Source of the DNA: Bog-950 sp044228435
GTDB lineage: Bacteria; Bacteroidota; Bacteroidia; Chitinophagales; LD1
NCBI GenBank assembly: GCA_044228435.1
Contig: JBGAUW010000014.1
Coordinates: forward strand, 62,001 to 126,000
Direction: 5' to 3'
DNA: 64,000 nt
In this document: in pieces, positions 45,801-54,505 of the stretch
Position numbering within the stretch: the stretch's first letter is position 1
Layout of the letters: each line of letters starts with the position of its first letter
Notes under the pieces: generated by a model
What the model was told of the DNA's origin: nothing
What the model saw: the letters and a program-made list of their open reading frames with translations, nothing else
Database searches by the model: none
Position numbers and translations under genes: made by a program

Positions 45801-48800
45801 ACTGTTGGCGATACTACCGCGCCTACAGCTATATGCAAAAATATAATCGTGCAACTTGTTGGCGGAACAGCCACCGTTACCGGTGCTGATATTGATAACG
45901 GAAGCAGCGATAACTGCGCTGGCAGCCCAACGCTTTCAGCGTCTCCTGCAACTTTCTCGTGTGCCAATGTTGGACCTAATACTGTTACCCTAACCGTAAC
46001 TGATGCTGCGGGCAATTCATCTACCTGCCAGGCAATAGTAACCGTTGAGGATGGCGAAGCACCTACTGCACTTTGCAAAAACGTAACTGTACAATTAGAT
46101 GCTAACGGCGAAGCTACTGTATCGGCCGAGCAAGTAGATAATGGAAGCGCAGATGGCTGCGGCCCCGTTAGACTCTCTGTTTCACCATCTACATTCAGCT
46201 GCTTTAACGTAGGCCCTAACCAGGTAACCTTAACCGTTTACGATAACAGTGGCAACAGCGCAAGCTGCACTGCTACTGTAACTGTAGAAGATACTATAGC
46301 ACCTAATGCCGTTTGCCAAAATATAACCGTGCAATTAGATGCTAATGGACAGGCCACTATTAGCGCTTCGCAACTTGATAGCGAAAGCGGCGATGTATGT
46401 GGTGTAGCATCTGTAACCGCATCAGATACTTCTTTCGATTGCTCTAACATAGGTGATAACCGCGTAACACTTACTGTTACCGATAACCATGGAAACAGCT
46501 CTACCTGCACCGCAGTAGTAACTGTAGAAGACCACATAGCACCAACCGCCATTTGCCAAAATGCAACGGTGCAATTAGATGCGAATGGTGTTGCTTCGGT
46601 TACCGCAGCACAAATTGATAACGGAAGTTCAGACGCTTGCGGAATTGCTTCGCTTAGCGTTTCACCTTCTACTTTCAATTGTTCTAATGTAGGCCCTAAC
46701 ACAGTTACCTTAACCGTAACTGATAACAATGGAAACACTTCTACCTGCACTGCTACAGTAACTGTTCAGGGCCTTGTGGCACCTGCCGCTGTTTGCCAAA
46801 ACGTAACGGTGCAATTAGATGCTAACGGCGAGGCTACCATTACAGCAGCGCAAATTGATAACGGAAGCTCTTCTGCCTGTGGCATTGCTTCATTATCCGT
46901 TTCTCCTTCCACATTTAGCTGTAACAACGTTGGGCCTAACCAGGTTACCTTAACTGTTACCGATAATAACGGCAACACAGCTACCTGTACTGCTACTGTA
47001 ACTGTAGAAGATACCACAGCGCCTAACGCAGTTTGCCAAAACATAACTGTGCAATTAGATGCTAACGGCCAGGCTACTATTACTGCTTCGCAAATTGATG
47101 GCGAAAGCGGCGATGTATGTGGTGTAGCATTTGTAACTGCATCAGATACTTCTTTTGATTGCTCTAACATAGGTGATAACCGCGTAACACTTACCGTTAC
47201 CGATAACCATGGAAACAGTTCTACCTGCACCGCAGTAGTAACTGTAGAAGACCACGTAGCACCAACCGCCGTTTGCCAAAATGTAACGGTGCAGTTAGAT
47301 GCCAACGGCAACGCCTCGGTTACGGCAGCCCAAATTGATAACGGAAGTTCAGACGCCTGCGGAATTGCGTCGCTTAGCGTTTCGCCTTCTAACTTTACAT
47401 GCGCTAATGTAGGCGCCAACACCGTTACCTTGACGGTAACCGATAATAACGGAAACACCTCTACCTGCAATGCTACCGTAACAGTAGCAGGCACTGTAAC
47501 GCCTACTGCCATTTGCCAAAATGTTACTGTTTACTTAGATGGTAACGGCCAGGCAACTGTAACAGCTGCACAGGTTGATAACGGTAGCAGTGCACTTTGC
47601 GGTGTAGCTTCTATTTCGGTTTCACCTTCTACTTTCAACTGCTCTAATGTAGGCCCTAACCTGGTTACTTTAACTGTTACCGACAACAACGGCAACACAG
47701 CTACCTGCACCGCAACTGTAACGGTAGAAGACAACACGGCCCCTATACTTGGCCCATGCCCTGCCGATGTAACCATAACTGCACTTACCAATAACTGCTT
47801 TAACAACCACGCGTGGACCAAACCATTATACAGCGAAAACTGTAGTGGTGCTACACTTAGTGTAACAGCCAGCGACCCTACTGTAATTATATTCGATTTT
47901 GGCAGCACTTACTTTGCCAGTTTCCCGGTAGGAACTACTACTGTAACACAAACCGTAACTGATGCACATGGCAACAGCGATGACTGCTCGTTTACTGTAA
48001 CTGTGGTTGACCGTCAGAATCCAATCATTACCGGCTGCCCTGCTAACATTACTGTTAATGCAAGCGCTACCCAGTGCAGCGGCCAGGCCTTCTGGAACCA
48101 ACCAACCGCTAGCGATAACTGCCCGGGTGTAAGCTTAACAGGCTCTTCAGTATCAGGCGATGTGTTCCCACTTGGAACTACTACTGTAACATATACCGCT
48201 ACTGATGCACATGGCAATAGCAGCCCAGCCTGCTCGTTTACTGTTACCGTGCGCGATGCAAGCGGCCCTCAGGCAATTTGTAAAGCCGCTACGGTTGACT
48301 TAAATGCCAATGGCACTGCCAGCATTACTGCTGCACAGGTTGATAACGGCAGCTTTGATAACTGCAGCGCAGTTACGCTTAGCGTATCTCCTTCTACCTT
48401 TACCTGCGCTAACGTAGGCGCTAACAACGTAACCCTTACTGCTACCGATGCAAACGGCAATACTGCTACCTGCACCGCTATAGTAACAGTGCGCGATGTA
48501 ACACCACCTACCGCTATTTGTAAAAACATTACTGTTGCATTAAACCAAAACGGAACAGTTTCGGTTACTGCTGCACAAATAAACAATGGCAGCTACGACA
48601 ACTGCGGTGTTGTAACATTAAGCGCACCTGCCTGCAACTTTACCTGCGCCAATGTAGGCCCTAACAATGTAACCCTTACTGTTCGCGATGCTTCGGGCAA
48701 TACATCTACCTGCACAGCGGTAGTAACTGTAACCGGAGGAAACACTGCAACTACTGTAAGCTGTAAAAACATTACAGTTGCCCTTAATGCAAACGGCGTA

Positions 48801-50243
48801 GCAGAAATTACTGCTGCACAGGTTAGTAACGGCGCCAGCGGCGCTTGCGGTAGCCCTGTAACATTAAGTGTTACACCTAACCGCTTTACCTGCGCCAACC
48901 TTGGAGCCAACAACGTTACTTTAACCGCTACCGATGCTAATGGCAATACAGCTACCTGCACCGCGGTAGTAACTGTAACCGGTGGAAGTTCGGTAACTAC
49001 AGTAAGCTGTAAAAACATTACTGTTGACTTAAATGCACAAGGCGTTGCCGAAATTACTGCCGCGCAAGTTAGCAACGGCGCCAGTGGCCCATGTGGTAGC
49101 CCTGTAACCTTAAGCGTTACACCAAACCGCTTTACCTGCGCTAACCGTGGTGCAAACACCGTTACTTTAACCGCTACCGATGGCAACGGCAACACAGCTA
49201 CCTGCACCGCTACGGTTACCGTGCGCGATGTAACACCACCAACAGCTATTTGCCGCAACAAAACTGTGGCGCTGGTTAACGGCACTGCAACTATTACAGC
49301 TGCGCAAATAAATAATGGTAGCTACGATAATTGTGCTGTTACATCAGTAACGGTATCTAAAACCACCTTCAACTGCGGCAATATTGGTGCTAACCAGGTT
49401 ACACTTACCGTGCGCGATGCGGCGGGTAACACTTCTACCTGCACTGCTACAGTAACTGTAACAGGCCAGGGCTTAAGCTGCTCTATAGCTTCAGTTCCAA
49501 CTTCAAGCTGCGCGGGCACAGGTGGTAACCCTAACAATATTTACATTGGTTACGGACCGCAAAGCACCCGCTTACAGGTATCTGTAACAGGCGGCGGCGC
49601 ACCATATACTTACAGCTGGAGCCCAAGCAACCGCTTAAGCTGCTCTACCTGCGCTAGCCCTACGTTTACACCTAACGCACCGGGCAACTACACCTTTACT
49701 GTAACCGTGCGTAACAGCAATGGTTGCACTACTACCTGCGATATTACCATTTGCGTACTTGACATACGCGTACCGGCAAACAATGGCTGTGGATACTCTT
49801 CTGACAAGGTTTATGTTTGTCACATTCCACCAGGCAACCACAACAATCCTCAAACACTGTCAATTAGCGTTAATGCGGTTTCGGCACACGTGCCTTTACA
49901 TGGTGGCGACCACTTAGGCCGTTGCAACCAAACATGCGGAAATTACAAAACAGATGATGAAGATGGTGTAGCTGAATTGGTATCGACCGAAGAAGGTGGA
50001 TTTGAAATGATACTTTACCCTAATCCTTTCCGCGACCAGTTCCGTTTAAAAATTGAAACTGAAAGCAAAGAGCCGGTAGATGTTAGAATGTTTAGCATTA
50101 CAGGCCAACTGATGAACGAACAGAAGAATGTATCGTTTACCGAAGATTTATACTTCGGCTACAATCTTGCAAACGGTGTTTACTTGGTAGAGGTTAAACA
50201 AGGCGACTACAGCAAAGTAGTACGCATGACCAAAGCTGAATAA
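42867..50243 (+). CDS. Giant secreted repeat adhesin (four-Cys modules, HYR, SprB-like) with T9SS domain
   Basis: 2458 residues. Signal segment MVIPFLVLFCCLFQTANA, giving an alternative start at residue 23. Then an ATHFRYGTVNW domain, cadherin/Ig-like domains (about 150-570), a SprB-like repeat (about 590-665) and a carbohydrate-binding-like region (LVTNGDFSAGNTGF, about 715-905). Thirteen roughly 80-residue modules follow (about 980-1625 and 1796-2205), split by two HYR domains. Each module has conserved cysteines and the form CQNVTVQLDANG...VTLTVTDNNGNT. A KVYVCHIPPGNHNNP motif and a T9SS type A domain (LYPNPFRDQF) close the protein. It is probably a long surface fibre. Confidence 0.9.
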   Translation: MVHTDPKTQPSGRTPSAGLALRMVIPFLVLFCCLFQTANATHFRYGTVNWSRANSSTNTVTFSLNQVWRTSFGWGTTITPGAVVQPGTFSFGDGSSVTLSLTVTSVNVSEDWFSGTATITHTYPSAGSYTADFSNCCRLSNLQNNFDENFRTETQVVLNNSDNASPVSTLPPIVFLPPATVAATFQVPAIDPDGDPYTFSLSNSAQQGGAALTQPSGFSISSTGLATLNTVGKTVGQIYNASVRVTDSKGAATTVDFIMKIANQVSAPYFDYTDVPPPLTPLNNTTFYIQPGQTLTFNVTGRDNDLLDVVTVLSSSLPSGSVLAAQTGTNPAQRVFTWTPTINQLGTYILSFDLIDGQGTHAVSPTYVNIVVSTNPLFDVGPTPPNNSTACIKPGTKYFASIQAHSPDTALTVTITATSIPSNAHFSPNPTDPANITLGELNWAPTVANWGPNNMTFTATDALGNTATHTYNLTVNTPPVFTSTQGNTTITVGQLFTYVVSATDVDIPYGDQLEIHDVTLPSWLTYTDNGDGTYTLSGTPTAADLGAHQVHLEAEDIYHHCYAPTEQIFTITVIANPLVIDIQTISTCANTNNGAVSVAVTNGTAPYSYRWSSSGTGATDVSAQTGSSITGLAPGTYSVTITDDAGIQGTASATVTSTLSTFAVSPNVAICPGGSATLSASGADIYSWSTGETTADITVSPTTTTVYTVTGYVNSGNLVTNGDFSAGNTGFTSDYVYVSPTDNAATPLSGGTHTGLVPEGVYAVDGNAHDYHPAFDGLDHTTGSGSFFMITNGSGTPNTEVWSQTVNNILPNTTYYFSTWVTSVNPDSPAELNFSINGQPLGTTFFAPAGVTGTWVQFYQTWNSGSSTSADIAIVNQNVTLGGNDFGLDDISFTTVCPDTRTVTATISPVPTVNAGPDQIICPGASATLHVSGTKGDRFLWSTGDTTQTVIVTPGTTTTYTVTLTNALDCAGSDEVTVTVGDTTAPTAICKNIIVQLVGGTATVTGADIDNGSSDNCAGSPTLSASPATFSCANVGPNTVTLTVTDAAGNSSTCQAIVTVEDGEAPTALCKNVTVQLDANGEATVSAEQVDNGSADGCGPVRLSVSPSTFSCFNVGPNQVTLTVYDNSGNSASCTATVTVEDTIAPNAVCQNITVQLDANGQATISASQLDSESGDVCGVASVTASDTSFDCSNIGDNRVTLTVTDNHGNSSTCTAVVTVEDHIAPTAICQNATVQLDANGVASVTAAQIDNGSSDACGIASLSVSPSTFNCSNVGPNTVTLTVTDNNGNTSTCTATVTVQGLVAPAAVCQNVTVQLDANGEATITAAQIDNGSSSACGIASLSVSPSTFSCNNVGPNQVTLTVTDNNGNTATCTATVTVEDTTAPNAVCQNITVQLDANGQATITASQIDGESGDVCGVAFVTASDTSFDCSNIGDNRVTLTVTDNHGNSSTCTAVVTVEDHVAPTAVCQNVTVQLDANGNASVTAAQIDNGSSDACGIASLSVSPSNFTCANVGANTVTLTVTDNNGNTSTCNATVTVAGTVTPTAICQNVTVYLDGNGQATVTAAQVDNGSSALCGVASISVSPSTFNCSNVGPNLVTLTVTDNNGNTATCTATVTVEDNTAPILGPCPADVTITALTNNCFNNHAWTKPLYSENCSGATLSVTASDPTVIIFDFGSTYFASFPVGTTTVTQTVTDAHGNSDDCSFTVTVVDRQNPIITGCPANITVNASATQCSGQAFWNQPTASDNCPGVSLTGSSVSGDVFPLGTTTVTYTATDAHGNSSPACSFTVTVRDASGPQAICKAATVDLNANGTASITAAQVDNGSFDNCSAVTLSVSPSTFTCANVGANNVTLTATDANGNTATCTAIVTVRDVTPPTAICKNITVALNQNGTVSVTAAQINNGSYDNCGVVTLSAPACNFTCANVGPNNVTLTVRDASGNTSTCTAVVTVTGGNTATTVSCKNITVALNANGVAEITAAQVSNGASGACGSPVTLSVTPNRFTCANLGANNVTLTATDANGNTATCTAVVTVTGGSSVTTVSCKNITVDLNAQGVAEITAAQVSNGASGPCGSPVTLSVTPNRFTCANRGANTVTLTATDGNGNTATCTATVTVRDVTPPTAICRNKTVALVNGTATITAAQINNGSYDNCAVTSVTVSKTTFNCGNIGANQVTLTVRDAAGNTSTCTATVTVTGQGLSCSIASVPTSSCAGTGGNPNNIYIGYGPQSTRLQVSVTGGGAPYTYSWSPSNRLSCSTCASPTFTPNAPGNYTFTVTVRNSNGCTTTCDITICVLDIRVPANNGCGYSSDKVYVCHIPPGNHNNPQTLSISVNAVSAHVPLHGGDHLGRCNQTCGNYKTDDEDGVAELVSTEEGGFEMILYPNPFRDQFRLKIETESKEPVDVRMFSITGQLMNEQKNVSFTEDLYFGYNLANGVYLVEVKQGDYSKVVRMTKAE
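45811..49470 (+). repeat. Tandem ~240-base module array with 720-base super-repeat
   Basis: Thirteen coding modules of about 80 codons, interrupted by two HYR domains (47741-48256). Modules 2-4 and 5-7 form a higher-order repeat with a period of 720 bases; for example the block at 46301 recurs at 47021 with high DNA identity. That points to recent duplication of a three-module unit. Confidence 0.85.
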
Positions 50244-50267
50244 GCCCTAAACTTTCCCTTGTTTTTT

Positions 50268-50303
50268 AAAATCCGTGCCGGGCAACCGGCGCGGATTTTT
50301 TTT
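50268..50303 (+). terminator. Terminator of the giant adhesin gene
   Basis: A 14-pair stem with one G-T pair (50268-50281 with 50286-50299), GCAA loop and a T-run, 25 bases after the stop codon. Confidence 0.92.
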
Positions 50304-50405
50304 GCTCCATTGGTTCGTCCAAGGTTTAAGGACAGCTAAGGGCGCCTTAAGGATACGCTATGGCCAAGCCCTAATACATTATTGTAAAAAGAATAACTTT
50401 AACCA

Positions 50406-51929
50406 ATGCGAAAAACGCACCTCACTTTGTTTTTAAGCTTAATGTTGCTTACTAACGCACTTAAACCGAAAGCACAACCCAATGTATTATCGACATGGCC
50501 GGTTGGTGTTCCGTTGTGCTATTTAAAGTTTTTAAGTGATGGAACTTATGAGGTTGATACCACTGGTCGTTGGCAACCCTATCGCCACGATATTACTCCA
50601 GCTTATATGCCGGATTCTGCTAATGATATTTTATTTCAGTGTAATGGATATGTAGTTGCAAATAGGCAAGGCCAGCTTATCGATGGTGGAGACAGTCTTA
50701 CTGACGATATTTTATACGATCTGGATCACCTTGTAGGGAGCCAAATAACCCAGAGCACAGTCGCATTACCGAAAAAAGATAATACATATTGGATTTTTTA
50801 TTACTCCTTCAGTGATTCTTTACTCTTATCTGGAAACGGTTCTCCAGATCGGCTTTATTATGCGGTGGTTGATATGAATGCTAATAATGGCCTTGGTAAA
50901 GTGGTACAAAAAAAAATTCCTGTTTACAAAGGCATCATGGGCGATTGTCGGCTAACGGCCGTAAAACATGCCAACGGAAAAGATTGGTGGCTGGTAAATC
51001 ACGGTTACGGAAATGATGTTTATAATAAATTTTTGATAACAGCTGATACAGTGATAGGGCCCTTTGTACAGCACATTGGCCCGGTAGAATCGGAGCCCGA
51101 CTTAGATGGGATGGCACAGTTTAACCAACAGGGCACAAAATATGCCAGCGGAAATATCACCTGCCCAATGGTGGTAATGGATTTTGACCGTTGTACGGGG
51201 CTTTTCAGTAATGAAAAGAAAATATCTGTATATTCTGAGTTGCCTTGGATGCCTTCTGATACGAACTCGATAGTTAATGGACTATGCTTTTCGCCAAGTG
51301 GGCGTTATCTATATGTTACTTCACTAAAGTATCTGTTACAGTACGATACTTGGGCAAATCCAATTGATAGTTCTCGCACACTAATAGCCAAAAAAGATTC
51401 GACTTACAGAAATTCCTCTCCTTTTTTCACTCCTTTTGTTACTCCTCATAACAAGATTATGATTTGTAACTATCAAGGTGGACCTGCCTTTTGTAATCTG
51501 CATACAATAGAAGCTCCGGATTCAGTAGGTCTTACGTGCAACTTTCAAAAGAACTCTCTTTTCATACCAAGCGCATATTCAAATACAACCTTACCTAACG
51601 TTATAAATTTAAAGCTTGGCGCATTACCCCGCAGCACTTGTGATACTGTTACTGCTATTGCTAATATGGAACCCGTTACACAGGATATTTTTTCTGTAAA
51701 AGTATTTCCGAACCCCTCAGCTAATCTTGTATTTATAGAAAGCACCCATAAAGAAGCAGTTGGCGGCTTAATTGTCACCGATGCCTTAGGCCGTATGCAA
51801 TACAGCAATAATACTTTTGAGCAGGCAACGGTTGTAAAGGTGAAGGACTGGCAAAACGGTATTTACTTTTGGAGTATTACTACCACAACCGGTAAAAACT
51901 TTTACGGAAAGTTTATTGTGCAGCATTAG
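50406..51929 (+). CDS. Secreted protein with T9SS type A sorting domain, unknown function
   Basis: 507 residues. Signal peptide about 1-23. The large middle part looks like a beta-propeller (repeated strands such as NGYVVANRQGQLID, YYAVVDMNAN, WWLVNHGYGNDVY, SPSGRYLYVTSLKYLLQYD). It ends with the sorting domain VKVFPNPSANLVFIE to GIYFWSITTTTGKNFYGK. This kind of protein often has a sheet-like WD40 or YVTN fold. No active site is recognised. It is separated from the giant adhesin gene by a strong terminator. Confidence 0.8.
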   Translation: MRKTHLTLFLSLMLLTNALKPKAQPNVLSTWPVGVPLCYLKFLSDGTYEVDTTGRWQPYRHDITPAYMPDSANDILFQCNGYVVANRQGQLIDGGDSLTDDILYDLDHLVGSQITQSTVALPKKDNTYWIFYYSFSDSLLLSGNGSPDRLYYAVVDMNANNGLGKVVQKKIPVYKGIMGDCRLTAVKHANGKDWWLVNHGYGNDVYNKFLITADTVIGPFVQHIGPVESEPDLDGMAQFNQQGTKYASGNITCPMVVMDFDRCTGLFSNEKKISVYSELPWMPSDTNSIVNGLCFSPSGRYLYVTSLKYLLQYDTWANPIDSSRTLIAKKDSTYRNSSPFFTPFVTPHNKIMICNYQGGPAFCNLHTIEAPDSVGLTCNFQKNSLFIPSAYSNTTLPNVINLKLGALPRSTCDTVTAIANMEPVTQDIFSVKVFPNPSANLVFIESTHKEAVGGLIVTDALGRMQYSNNTFEQATVVKVKDWQNGIYFWSITTTTGKNFYGKFIVQH

Positions 51930-51985
51930 TAAAATATATTTTATTTTGCCCTGTTAATTCTGTGTGTGCTATTAAAGCCCCAAAA

Positions 51986-52068
51986 AATCATGGTTAACAT
52001 TCAAAGAATAAACCATTGACAATCAATACATGTTAACCCAAAAGTGTTAACCATGATTGGTGTTAACC
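51986..52068. promoter_or_regulatory. Cluster of GGTTAACA / TGTTAACC sites with a 14-base inverted repeat
   Basis: A perfect inverted repeat AATCATGGTTAACA (51986-51999) / TGTTAACCATGATT (52045-52058), plus two more TGTTAACC copies at 52031 and 52061. It lies between convergent genes, so it is not an obvious promoter operator. A short transposon remnant or RNA hairpin is also possible. Confidence 0.4.
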
Positions 52069-52140
52069 ATAACTGTACAGCGTGTATTTTTTGAAAGTAG
52101 AAAGCCTGCAAAATGCATCCTTGTAGTATTTGGGTTGGCC

Positions 52141-52671
52141 CTACTTTACAGCAGCCACCGTGCGGTGCACTTGCTTTTTGTGGCGATGATAATGCATGCC
52201 TAGAAATTCTACCATGTGGTGAAGATTCATATTGCCGGCAATAGCATGCTTCCACAATATTCTGTCTATATCTGCATTATCCAGCGTGTTTAACAGCGCC
52301 AGCATTTGTTGGCGTGTTTCGCTCCAGCGCTTATCTAAATCAGCCAGTGTTGTAAATTCAATCTTAGGGTCTACAACATCGGGCGCCTTAAATTTTATAT
52401 TAAAATTAAATACCGCTTTTATCAATAGCCAGCGATATTTTTGCTTAAAGCCTTCTTTGCCCACCGTAGCCTTGCTAAGCACTTTTTTTTGCAGGTATTT
52501 TAAGCTATACTCTTCGGCAATCATCATGTGCGTTATTACTTCGGCGACGCTCCATGCGGCATCGTGAGGCTTTTTGTTTAGCATCTCATCGTTATATTGT
52601 TTCAAATCCGTAAACAGTTGTTTGCGGTCGGCTTCAAGAGCGTTAAACTGTTTTTCGAGCTGAGCGTGCAT
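52141..52671 (-). CDS. DinB-family protein
   Basis: 176 residues from MHAQLEKQF; a start 14 codons upstream at 52713 is possible. It is a four-helix bundle of the DinB/YfiT superfamily, with metal-binding histidines in VAEVITHMMIAEE and the C-terminal MHYHRHKKQVHR. Members are metal-dependent thiol transferases or stress proteins of unknown reaction. It is near, but separated by a hairpin from, the alkylation-repair genes. Confidence 0.82.
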   Translation of the reverse strand: MHAQLEKQFNALEADRKQLFTDLKQYNDEMLNKKPHDAAWSVAEVITHMMIAEEYSLKYLQKKVLSKATVGKEGFKQKYRWLLIKAVFNFNIKFKAPDVVDPKIEFTTLADLDKRWSETRQQMLALLNTLDNADIDRILWKHAIAGNMNLHHMVEFLGMHYHRHKKQVHRTVAAVK

Positions 52672-52723
52672 GGCGTGTATTTTAAGTGAATTAAAAGGTT
52701 CTTTATCTAACAAGGGTTGGTAT

Positions 52724-52758
52724 AAGACATCCGAAGTTTTAAAAACTTTGGATGTCTT
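52724..52758. repeat. GACATCCGAAGTTT palindromic hairpin
   Basis: 16-base arms (52724-52739, 52743-52758) with one G-T pair and a three-base loop. It is a member of the same family as 34074 and the ends of the 22.7-23.2 kb elements. It lies between the two minus-strand genes and could end the AlkD-like transcript. Confidence 0.75.
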
Positions 52759-52770
52759 GCGCTAAGCACT

Positions 52771-53451
52771 TTACAAATACTTACTCCCTTCCCTTACACT
52801 CAATGGCGAAAGCTTATTAGCCGCTATAAAATCGCGCACCTGCTTAGGATGGGTTTTAGAATATTCGCGCAGAGCCCAACCAATGGCCTTATTAATAAAA
52901 AACTCGTTACCGCCATTTAGTGCCTTTATGTTGCGGAACAGTACTTCTTCGTTAGTTTTATGCTTAAATAATAGTTGGCTGATAATAGCCGAACGCTGCA
53001 GCCACATGTTGCTACTTTTAACCCACTTCCAGGTAAGCTTATCTACCATTGCGGGGTTGTACTCAAATAAGGTGCGGGTGCAGTTGCCACTTACCGAGTC
53101 TACCGAATCCCACCAGCTGTTTTCGGTTATCAAAAACTCGAGGAGCGGCACTATTTCTTTAGGGTGCTGCTTTACAAATTTAGAGGCCAGGTGAATAGCT
53201 GCGTAATGAAACTCGCGCTCCTTTTGTTTATAGCAAGCCGTTAACACCTCCTCAAGTTTATCGAATGGCGGCAAGCCATGCTCTTTAATAAAGCCTTTTA
53301 CTATGGCATTACGTTCGGGTGTTTTAATGCCAAAGAAAGGGAACAGGTTTTTCATATAAGCCGATTGTTCTTTAGCAATTTGCTTATCGGCCAGCAAGGC
53401 AAAGGCTGCGCGTAGCTGTTTAATGTATAAATTTGTATTGAAGGATGACAT
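52771..53451 (-). CDS. AlkD-like DNA alkylation repair protein
   Basis: 226 residues, HEAT-like helical repeats. Signature segments are WWDSVDSV, WLQRSAIISQLLF and FFINKAIGWALREYSK, which contain the Trp, Asp and Arg residues of AlkD. AlkD is a glycosylase that removes N3- and N7-alkylated purines, including bulky adducts, without base flipping. It is transcribed divergently from the Ada-like gene, 103 bases away, an arrangement suggesting shared control. Confidence 0.9.
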   Translation of the reverse strand: MSSFNTNLYIKQLRAAFALLADKQIAKEQSAYMKNLFPFFGIKTPERNAIVKGFIKEHGLPPFDKLEEVLTACYKQKEREFHYAAIHLASKFVKQHPKEIVPLLEFLITENSWWDSVDSVSGNCTRTLFEYNPAMVDKLTWKWVKSSNMWLQRSAIISQLLFKHKTNEEVLFRNIKALNGGNEFFINKAIGWALREYSKTHPKQVRDFIAANKLSPLSVREGSKYL

Positions 53452-53528
53452 AGCGGATGATTAACGATGTAAAATTAAAACTATCAAAACTTCGCAACTT
53501 TCGGGTTTTAGCAGTGATGGCCGCGGTG

Positions 53529-53536
53529 CATCTTTG
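53529..53536 (+). promoter_or_regulatory. Probable -7 element (CATCTTTG) of the Ada-like gene
   Basis: One base off the TAnnTTTG consensus, 18 bases before the start codon, inside the 103-base divergent region shared with the AlkD-like gene. The shared region could bind the Ada-like protein itself. Confidence 0.3.
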
Positions 53537-53554
53537 CCCTATAAATATTAAAAC

Positions 53555-54436
53555 ATGACCACGCAGCAAGACCTGAATTATGACCGGATAGCCGAAGCCA
53601 TTAGCTACATACAACAAAACTTTAAGCAACAGCCGGACCTTGATATGGTGGCCGAAAAAGTTCACTTAAGTCCCTACCACTTTCAGCGCTTGTTTACGGA
53701 CTGGGCCGGAGTAAGCCCCAAAAAGTTTTTGCAATACATAAGCGTAGAACATGCCAAGAGCATTTTAAAAGAGCAGCAAAGCACCTTGTTTGATGCCGCC
53801 TTTGAAACCGGCCTTTCGGGCACCGGCCGCCTGCACGATTTATTTGTAAATATAGAAGGCATGACACCCGGTGAGTTTAAAAACGGGGGAGCCACCCTGG
53901 CTATTAACTACAGCTATGCTGAAACACCTTTTGGCAATATGCTGGTAGCCAGCACGCCCAAAGGTATTTGCTATATGGCTTTTGCAGAGAATGAGCAGAA
54001 TGGTTTTGCCGACCTGCAACAACACTTTCCGAACGCGCAATACAAGCAGATGGTAGACCTGCTGCAACAAAATGCCCTTTACATTTTTGCACACGATTGG
54101 AAAAAGATAAGCCAAGTAAAGCTGCACTTAAAAGGCACGGCCTTTCAGCTAAAGGTTTGGGAGACCCTGCTTAAAATACCCATGGGGCAACTAACCACCT
54201 ACGGGCAAATAGCCGGTGAGATTAAAAAGCCCGGTGCATCGCGGGCTGTAGGCACGGCCATAGGTAGTAACCCTGTTGCTTTTTTAATACCGTGCCACAG
54301 GGTAATACAATCAACAGGTTTATTTGGCGGGTATATGTGGGGGCCTACACGAAAGACGGCTATAATTGGTTGGGAGGCAGCGAAGGTCGATGCAGAGGTT
54401 CTCACAGAAAACACAGAAGAAAACAAAAGGCACTAA
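53555..54436 (+). CDS. Ada-like fusion: AraC helix-turn-helix plus methylated-DNA-protein methyltransferase
   Basis: 293 residues. An AraC-type DNA-binding domain (about 10-110, with LSPYHFQRLFTDWAGVSPKKFLQ) is joined to an Ogt domain whose acceptor Cys247 lies in IPCHRVIQ. The Ogt part takes methyl groups from O6-methylguanine onto itself. Unlike E. coli Ada, the N-terminal zinc domain that senses methylphosphotriesters is absent, so the induction signal must differ. The last ~15 residues (EVLTENTEENKRH) are encoded inside an inverted repeat and are probably an accidental extension. Neighbours are the AlkD-like and AlkB genes. Confidence 0.9.
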   Translation: MTTQQDLNYDRIAEAISYIQQNFKQQPDLDMVAEKVHLSPYHFQRLFTDWAGVSPKKFLQYISVEHAKSILKEQQSTLFDAAFETGLSGTGRLHDLFVNIEGMTPGEFKNGGATLAINYSYAETPFGNMLVASTPKGICYMAFAENEQNGFADLQQHFPNAQYKQMVDLLQQNALYIFAHDWKKISQVKLHLKGTAFQLKVWETLLKIPMGQLTTYGQIAGEIKKPGASRAVGTAIGSNPVAFLIPCHRVIQSTGLFGGYMWGPTRKTAIIGWEAAKVDAEVLTENTEENKRH

Positions 54437-54483
54437 AATTGCGTTGCATTTATTCTGTGCTTTTTGTGCTTTCTGTGAGAGCC
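54397..54483. repeat. Imperfect inverted repeat overlapping the Ada-like gene end
   Basis: The left arm GGTTCTCACAGAAAACACAG (54397-54416) is complementary, with a few mismatches, to the right arm ending TTTCTGTGAGAGCC (54460-54483). It provides the stop codon of the Ada-like gene and ends just before the AlkB start. Confidence 0.75.
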
Positions 54484-54505
54484 ATTGCCTTTAAAAACTG
54501 GAAAA

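Noticed and set aside
46238..49537. Several long antisense open frames (170, 248, 230 residues and others) opposite the adhesin module array
   Set aside because: They arise because the repeated codons of the modules avoid stops in the reverse frame. Their products are repetitive images of the modules with no independent domain.
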